Assembly: GCA_029204045.2 (NCBI GenBank)
Contig: CM055080.1
Location: forward strand, 10,852,838 to 10,916,837
DNA from: Tillandsia leiboldiana
Lineage: Eukaryota > Streptophyta > Magnoliopsida > Poales > Bromeliaceae
DNA length: 64,000 nucleotides
Direction of reading: 5' to 3'
The notes beneath the pieces are model-generated. The model did not search any database and was not told where the DNA came from. It worked only from the letters and a program-made list of their open reading frames with translations. Below, in pieces: positions 59,001 through 64,000 of the stretch (position 1 is its first letter; each line of letters begins with the position of its first letter). A program made the translations under genes and the position numbers.

Positions 59001-61577
59001 AATTGAGATTAGTAGGGGTAGGTCGTTCAAGTAGCTCTTTTTTCTTTTCTTTTTTTTTTTTTTTTGTAACTTCTGAAAAATCAGGTAACCATTTGTCGTA
59101 AAGTATAATAGTTTAGGGTGGTCCAAGTTCTTAAATATCTTTCTTAAACTTGTTTTTATGCACATGGCAGCGGAGGCCCCTCAGAGTGGCAATGTCACAC
59201 ATGGTTCTCAGAATGGTATAAGTCGCACAGCATCACAATCAAAGTTGAATCCAGCGATATCTGTCATGCCAATGCCAGCAAGCGGTGCAATTGGAGGGGT
59301 TGTCGGCCCCACCACAAATTTAAATATAGGAATGGACTATTGGGGCACTCCAAGCTCATCAGCTATTCATGCAAATCGTGGAAAAGTGCCTTCCACTGCA
59401 GTCCCCGGAGCTTCGCTTCCAGCAGAGCAATGGGTATGGCTTCCTTCTTAGCTCCCTTTCTGAAATTGCTTGCTTGCTTCTTCTTCTTCTTCTTCTTCTT
59501 CTTCTTCTTCTTCTTCTTCTCTCTCTCACGCGCAGTTTGCTTCTATGCAATTTTGTTGGTTTTTGTTCAAATTGGTCTACTCTATACTTTCAGTTCTGGT
59601 TTGACTCTCTAGTAGAAAACACTATAGAACAGACTAAGAACATTGTCTGGAATATCTGGACAATATATTCTTGATATAAAATGAAAAGTACTGATCATAC
59701 GGCCATTAATAATTTAGATATGGTTTAATATAAGCGACAGAATATTAGAGGGAAATATAGAAGAGGAAAAGGGAAAAAAAGAAGAGGATGAGCATACTAG
59801 TTGTTGCAGAGAGATTTTTTTTGCTGGACACTTCAATATGTTTCGGAGCATCTGAGTCTATCTAATTTTGATGTCGAAAATCAGAATGCATGTCTAATAC
59901 TTTTGGTACATGCATTACTAGACAAAGCATCTAAGGTCCTAAACAGTTTTACCAACAATTTTTATGTAAATCAGGATGACAGAGAAATAAAAAAGCTGAG
60001 ACGCAAGCAGTCTAACAGGGAATCTGCACGGAGATCTAGGTTGCGCAAGCAGGTGATAACTTGCAATTAGTTTTTAAGTCCTCTTAGGGCTTTTTTGGGC
60101 CTGCTGGTGATTTTGCAGAATTTCTGCTTGATTAGGCTTTTGAAGCAGCACCCGTAGTTTTTTCATTAAAGCCTCTTCAGCAGCTTCTGCTGCGGCATGA
60201 ATAAAAGCTTCAAAATTAAGCTCCTGCTTTCGAGACCCAAAAGCTCATTGTAACCTCCCACACCAGAAAAAACTCTAGGCTTTTTTTGGAAGCCAAGCTT
60301 CTGGGTCTGTAAGCTTTTTCTTCCTAGGATTGAAAAGCTGCTCTAGAGGCAAGGCCTGATCGGTGCTTAGGTGCTTGTCCTTCTAGTAAATTTCCAACTG
60401 ATAAGGACTTCAACTAATTACTGGTTGTTTTATTTTCTTCAGGCTGAATGTGAAGAGCTTGGTCAACGAGCCGAGTCTCTAAAGGAGGAAAATGCTTCAC
60501 TTAAAGCAGAAGTAAACCGGCTCAGGAAGGAGTACGAGGATCTTCTTTCCCAGAACGCCTCTCTTAAGGTGGTGAACATTAATTTAGAGCTGTGTTGATA
60601 GAACCAAACTGAACATCAAATCATGGAGATGAATATCTAAGGTTCAACCATTGTAACCTTTGGTTCAATGGTTGAATCAACTGTTTTTATATAAATCAAA
60701 ATATAGTTCTCATGTCTTAGACCGTTTAGGTATACGTTTTACTATTAGTGAAGATATAAATATATGATTGATTGTACATTTAGGCCTTTTTTTGGATGCA
60801 TTGAACATCTTGTTTGGTATCCTCTTTGATTTACTCCAAAAGCATGTAGTATTTGGTGGATGAAGAATGTGATCATGTCTTGAATAGATATCATATTCGG
60901 CTTTCAAGTCATTTTTTCGGAATAGCATAAATCACCTCCTAGGTGAAATATTCTTTCCTACCAGTCATGGATGTTAGGACCTTTGAAGGAGCAAAACTCA
61001 AACTCCTAGCTACTAATCACACAAGAAAATCTTCATACCGAATAAATTATCTTTGAATATCTTGTTCTGACATCCAAACATGGTCTTAAAGTGGATTTAA
61101 TAGTGAAGAACGAATGAATGAACCATGTACTTTAGTTATAACTCTACACTTCAAATATTTTAAAAGCATAAATAAATAATGAAATAATACAAAGTTTGTA
61201 AAGAAAACCTGTTCAATCAAGCTGGTTTTCACGGTTCACTTGGAAACTCCCTGTTTGATAGTGGCTTCCGTGGCTTTTTTCTGCTTATTTGTTTTTTTAT
61301 TCAACCAGACCAAGTTCACACAGAGATTGCGGTTTGAATGGTTCAACCGGCAGTTTGGTTCAGTTTGGTTGTGATAACTTTTTTGGGTTTATAGGTGACG
61401 ATCGATATATCTCATAAAACATATAATTGGTTTTCGACTTTGCAGGAAAAACTTGGTCAGTTGCAGCAAAAAGCTGACGACCCGAGGCTCGACAAAAGGG
61501 AACAAAAGTACAGTGATGGAAATGAGAAAAACCGCACAGATTTTAATGCTAAACCGGACGAAGGGAATCAAACATAG
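55862..61577 (+). CDS. bZIP16: Group G bZIP G-box binding factor (bZIP16/bZIP68-like)
   Basis: Twelve exons: 55862-55918, 56030-56143, 56267-56344, 57307-57390, 57837-57896, 57976-58148, 58230-58284, 58620-58662, 59171-59433, 59975-60052, 60443-60568 and 61446-61577. All join in frame into 420 residues. The N-terminal half is proline-rich with family blocks YPDWPGFQAYSP, HPYMWGAQPIMPYGTPP and SPYAMPSPNGN, then RSKGSLGSLNMITGKNN and a Ser/Glu-rich segment. TNLNIGMDYWG precedes the bZIP. The basic region (310-335) has NRESARRSR with the invariant N323 and R331. Seven leucines follow at exact heptads: 341, 348, 355, 362, 369, 376 and 383. Known role: nuclear factor binding CACGTG G-boxes, active as homo- or heterodimers in light, redox and ABA responses; the N-terminal proline-rich region regulates transcription. 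The first exon has a long CCG run coding polyproline. Introns hold hAT-like MITE pieces. Confidence 0.95.
56490..56735. mobile_element. hAT-like MITE in bZIP intron 3
   Basis: Contains TATTTGAGAAGTAGAAGCCA and ends GTTGGGCCAAACAGGCGC, the complement of the end seen at 26983 in the PPR intron. The left end is not clear. Confidence 0.5.
58475..58501. repeat. Poly-T tract in bZIP intron 7
   Basis: A T run of about 20-23 bases. The surrounding intron shows no other feature. Confidence 0.7.
59475..59522 (+). repeat. (CTT)n microsatellite in bZIP intron 9
   Basis: About 45 bp of CTT repeats, 40 bp after the exon 9 donor. It makes spurious Leu-, Phe- or Arg-repeat frames on both strands. Confidence 0.9.
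60090..60335. repeat. Repeat-like segment in bZIP intron 10
   Basis: GGGCTTTTTTGGGCCTGCTG and several AGCTTC/GAAGCT words resemble the hAT-like MITE family, in a decayed form. Confidence 0.4.
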
Positions 61578-62680
61578 TGTGCTCTCCCCAGTTGTAACAT
61601 GATATTTAGCATTATTATTTGTTGCAGTTGATTGTTATTAGATAGCTTTGATGTCGGCACTGACCTTCCTCAGGCTGTTTCCTGCTACAATATTTGTCTT
61701 GGCTTATCTTTTAACGGTCAAGATTAAGCAGGAAATGTAGAGTTGTGAGTTGATACCCAGTCTTAACTTTCTTGTTTAGGTGGTACTAATGAACATCTTC
61801 ATCGTACCCACTATGTATTTTTTTAACAGTTGGTGCTTCGTATACTTGGAGAGGCTTGTAATTGGTAATGTAGTAATTGTGATTTTCAGTATTGATGGCA
61901 TTGATATATCGTGCATGTTTTACCTGATAAAAAGATATAGTCGGTATGACAACCTTTTTTCGTTTTAAATCTTTGCAAGCGAATACCTCCTTTTTGTTTT
62001 AAAGATATAATTTGCTGCAAATTCCTCTTTCTGTTTATCTATATCTAGATGTGAGTTTTTTTTTGGGAAAATAACTTGCGTGTTAGATGATTGGCTTTGA
62101 TAATTTGCTTTTCTCAATGTTTATCAACTGATCGCTCATTTCTTTATTTACTATGAATTTGGTTGAGAGGCTCAGACCGGTGTTTACTGGGGGAGCAGCT
62201 TCCTTGGAGATACTGGCAGGCGAATTTTCGTGGTAGACACTTCACCTCCCAGGTACAAGCATTCTCAGACTTCTGTTTTATCTGCAAAAATATAGTGCAT
62301 ACATTTTTGAAAGCTCATGCATATACGGAAGATCGACTCTGAACGGATCGAGCCAGAAACTGTCTTAATTATTATGCGCGAATTGGATGTACCTTGCTAC
62401 CAAATTTTGTAAATAATAATAATGAGAATCGGAAGGAAACGAAAGGGAAATGAGGCACATGTTGCAATTTTTTTAATTTCACCTCTTAAGTTTCAATTTT
62501 TTATAATAAAATTATATATTGCATGTCTTGTTGGTGTTTACGAGATAAAACCTTTTCCTGCCTTTTTTTAGTTAGTCCTTTAATTCATTTTAGGTCATCA
62601 AAGAACAGAGTTTTAATGCCTTGATAAAAACTCCGAGGGTTATCTTAGCATTTTTTTTGCATATATATTACCCCTACAAA
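61578..62680 (+). other. bZIP 3' flank
   Basis: Probable 3' untranslated region and flank. A short segment at 62165-62255 (TACTGGGGGAGCAGCTTCCT) is less AT-rich, but no splice partners or protein similarity were recognised. Confidence 0.4.
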
Positions 62681-64000
62681 TCTTTTAGCGGGCGTACTGG
62701 TTTTCGCATAGGTACCCTTGCGGGCGGAAGGCTTTTCGCGGCATGCGCGTAAATACCAACTTTGCTGGGGCATTCGCAATTCCGGATATTGCAAGGGTAT
62801 GTATGCAAATGACCCTATCCATATCTATTCTTATTTGCATAAATTTTAGTGTTGGCGTAACAGCTGACATGTTAGAAAGGAAACAAAGAAGAAAAAAAAA
62901 AAAATCCGACCTTTCTCCTTTTTCAATGTTTCTTTGTTTCGTCGACGAGTCATTCTTTAGAGTCCATTTTTTGCCTGCGGTTTCTTTCGGTTATTTGTCG
63001 CACGAGATATTCTTCTCCTTTCACTTACTGTCATGGCATTCGTCGGGTGTCATCTTTGAAAACAACACACTTCGATTTGCATAATAATAGGCTGGTGTTT
63101 ACCTCCGAAAGTTGTGTTGTCTTATCTCGGTTTTGCTTCGACTTGCGTGATCCGGAAGGAAATTCAGTTCATCATAGAAACTTCCAGAAGGAAATTTTCT
63201 ATTTCGCAATCAATGTATATATATGCTACAACTTTGGATTGCTTGCCAGTCATGTAGCCTCGACTGTCTTCCAACAATTTTTAGCGGAAATTGATTCTTT
63301 ATCTTTCCCATGTTTTATGTCCGTCGCTATCTCCGTACATTGCAATCTACAAGATGGCTTGTGTTCGCTCCCAGACGAAATGTTCGTACCTCGGAGGGGA
63401 ACCGGAGTTTGTAGGTTTGGCCGTGTTCCAGTTCCGACTCAGCACGAAATCAAAGACGCCCTCGGAGCTCGGGCTAAGCTGTGAAACTACTCGCCACCGC
63501 CTGCAGCGTCCCCACAGCATACCGGATCTGGATCCGTGTGCTAGTCCGATTAAACGACAGAAAGAAAAAAGCGGTCGAGTATTTGGGAAGTGTTATTACC
63601 AGCAGCTAAAATGCGAGGTGATATAGTAAACCCTCATTCTCAAATTGTGGTGATCTAAGAGAGCTATCGATCCAAGATCCAAGGTTGAATTAAGAGTTAC
63701 TTTTCTTTCCTTTTTCTATCTTTGCACAAAGGAAAAGAGGTGTGGTGGCGACTGTGGTCTGTGTACACCGCCTATATATGCGCCTTGTGTTTTGTAGTCT
63801 TTTTAACTCAGTTAGCGCTCGATAATAGCTAAAGAAACATAATACTGCTGACCCATTTAACATAAATAAAATTATAATTAGGTATATAAAAAATATGAAC
63901 ACTAGTAATATTAATTAGATTTTAAGCATTTTCGATCGATAGTTTAGAATCAATGAGTTATTATGATTAGTGGGTTGGGTGGGTTGTTATACGAGCACAC
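62681..64000. other. Unassigned region with overlapping open frames, to the window end
   Basis: Frames at 62743-63084, 63047-63484 and 63291-63626 (+) overlap in different phases and none resembles a known protein. 62690-62800 has repeat-like GCGGGCG words. 63300-63620 is closer to gene-like composition and could be part of a gene or pseudogene extending past the window, or a non-coding transcript. Confidence 0.3.

Overview
The window is plant nuclear DNA, most likely from a commelinid monocot. Its genes are spliced with GT-AG introns. Their 5' ends are often very GC-rich and sit in AT-rich intergenic DNA; the first exons of the pentatricopeptide-repeat (PPR) gene, the cellulose synthase-like D (CSLD) gene and the DnaJ gene are the clearest cases. 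Long (TA)n, (CT)n and (GA)n microsatellites and short non-autonomous transposons fill the intergenic space. A pineapple-like (bromeliad) source would fit, but that is an impression and not something the sequence proves.

Seven protein genes can be reconstructed exon by exon. In order they are: (1) 4754-10077 (+), a KANADI GARP transcription factor of leaf polarity, six exons. (2) 20282-24694 (+), a nucleoside phosphorylase-superfamily protein of the bark-storage-protein/MTA-nucleosidase type with a signal peptide, six exons. (3) 26226-28445 (-), a PPR protein with one intron, probably an organelle RNA factor. (4) 37679-42057 (+), a cellulose synthase-like D protein, three exons. (5) 44493-47326 (+), DAD1, the small oligosaccharyltransferase subunit, five exons. 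(6) 49902-51644 (-), an intronless J-domain protein with a C-terminal DUF3444-type region. (7) 55862-61577 (+), a group G bZIP G-box factor of the bZIP16/bZIP68 type, twelve exons. All junctions keep the reading frame and none of the seven looks broken. They do not form a pathway; this is an ordinary euchromatic gene neighbourhood.

The gaps are dominated by repeats. 1-4.2 kb holds short inverted-repeat elements (MITEs), a 258-bp CACTA-type element with a 3-bp target duplication, and a young MITE nested in a fold-back element. 10.1-20.2 kb is gene-poor and holds two more CACTA-type MITEs, a miniature LTR element (TRIM) with recognisable primer-binding and polypurine sites, and a four-copy 178-bp tandem repeat. 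28.5-36.8 kb is AT-rich with MITEs and a small GC-rich island. 51.8-55.0 kb is a dense MITE cluster. Within it, a 180-bp element made of palindromes inside a larger palindrome is repeated five times head-to-tail, next to a diverged copy and an inverted partial copy. Solo and diverged relatives lie near 14.4, 30.7 and 47.8 kb. Their hairpin stems differ in sequence yet stay paired. This palindrome family is the least ordinary structure in the window.

No rRNA gene, convincing tRNA gene, CRISPR array or viral gene was seen.
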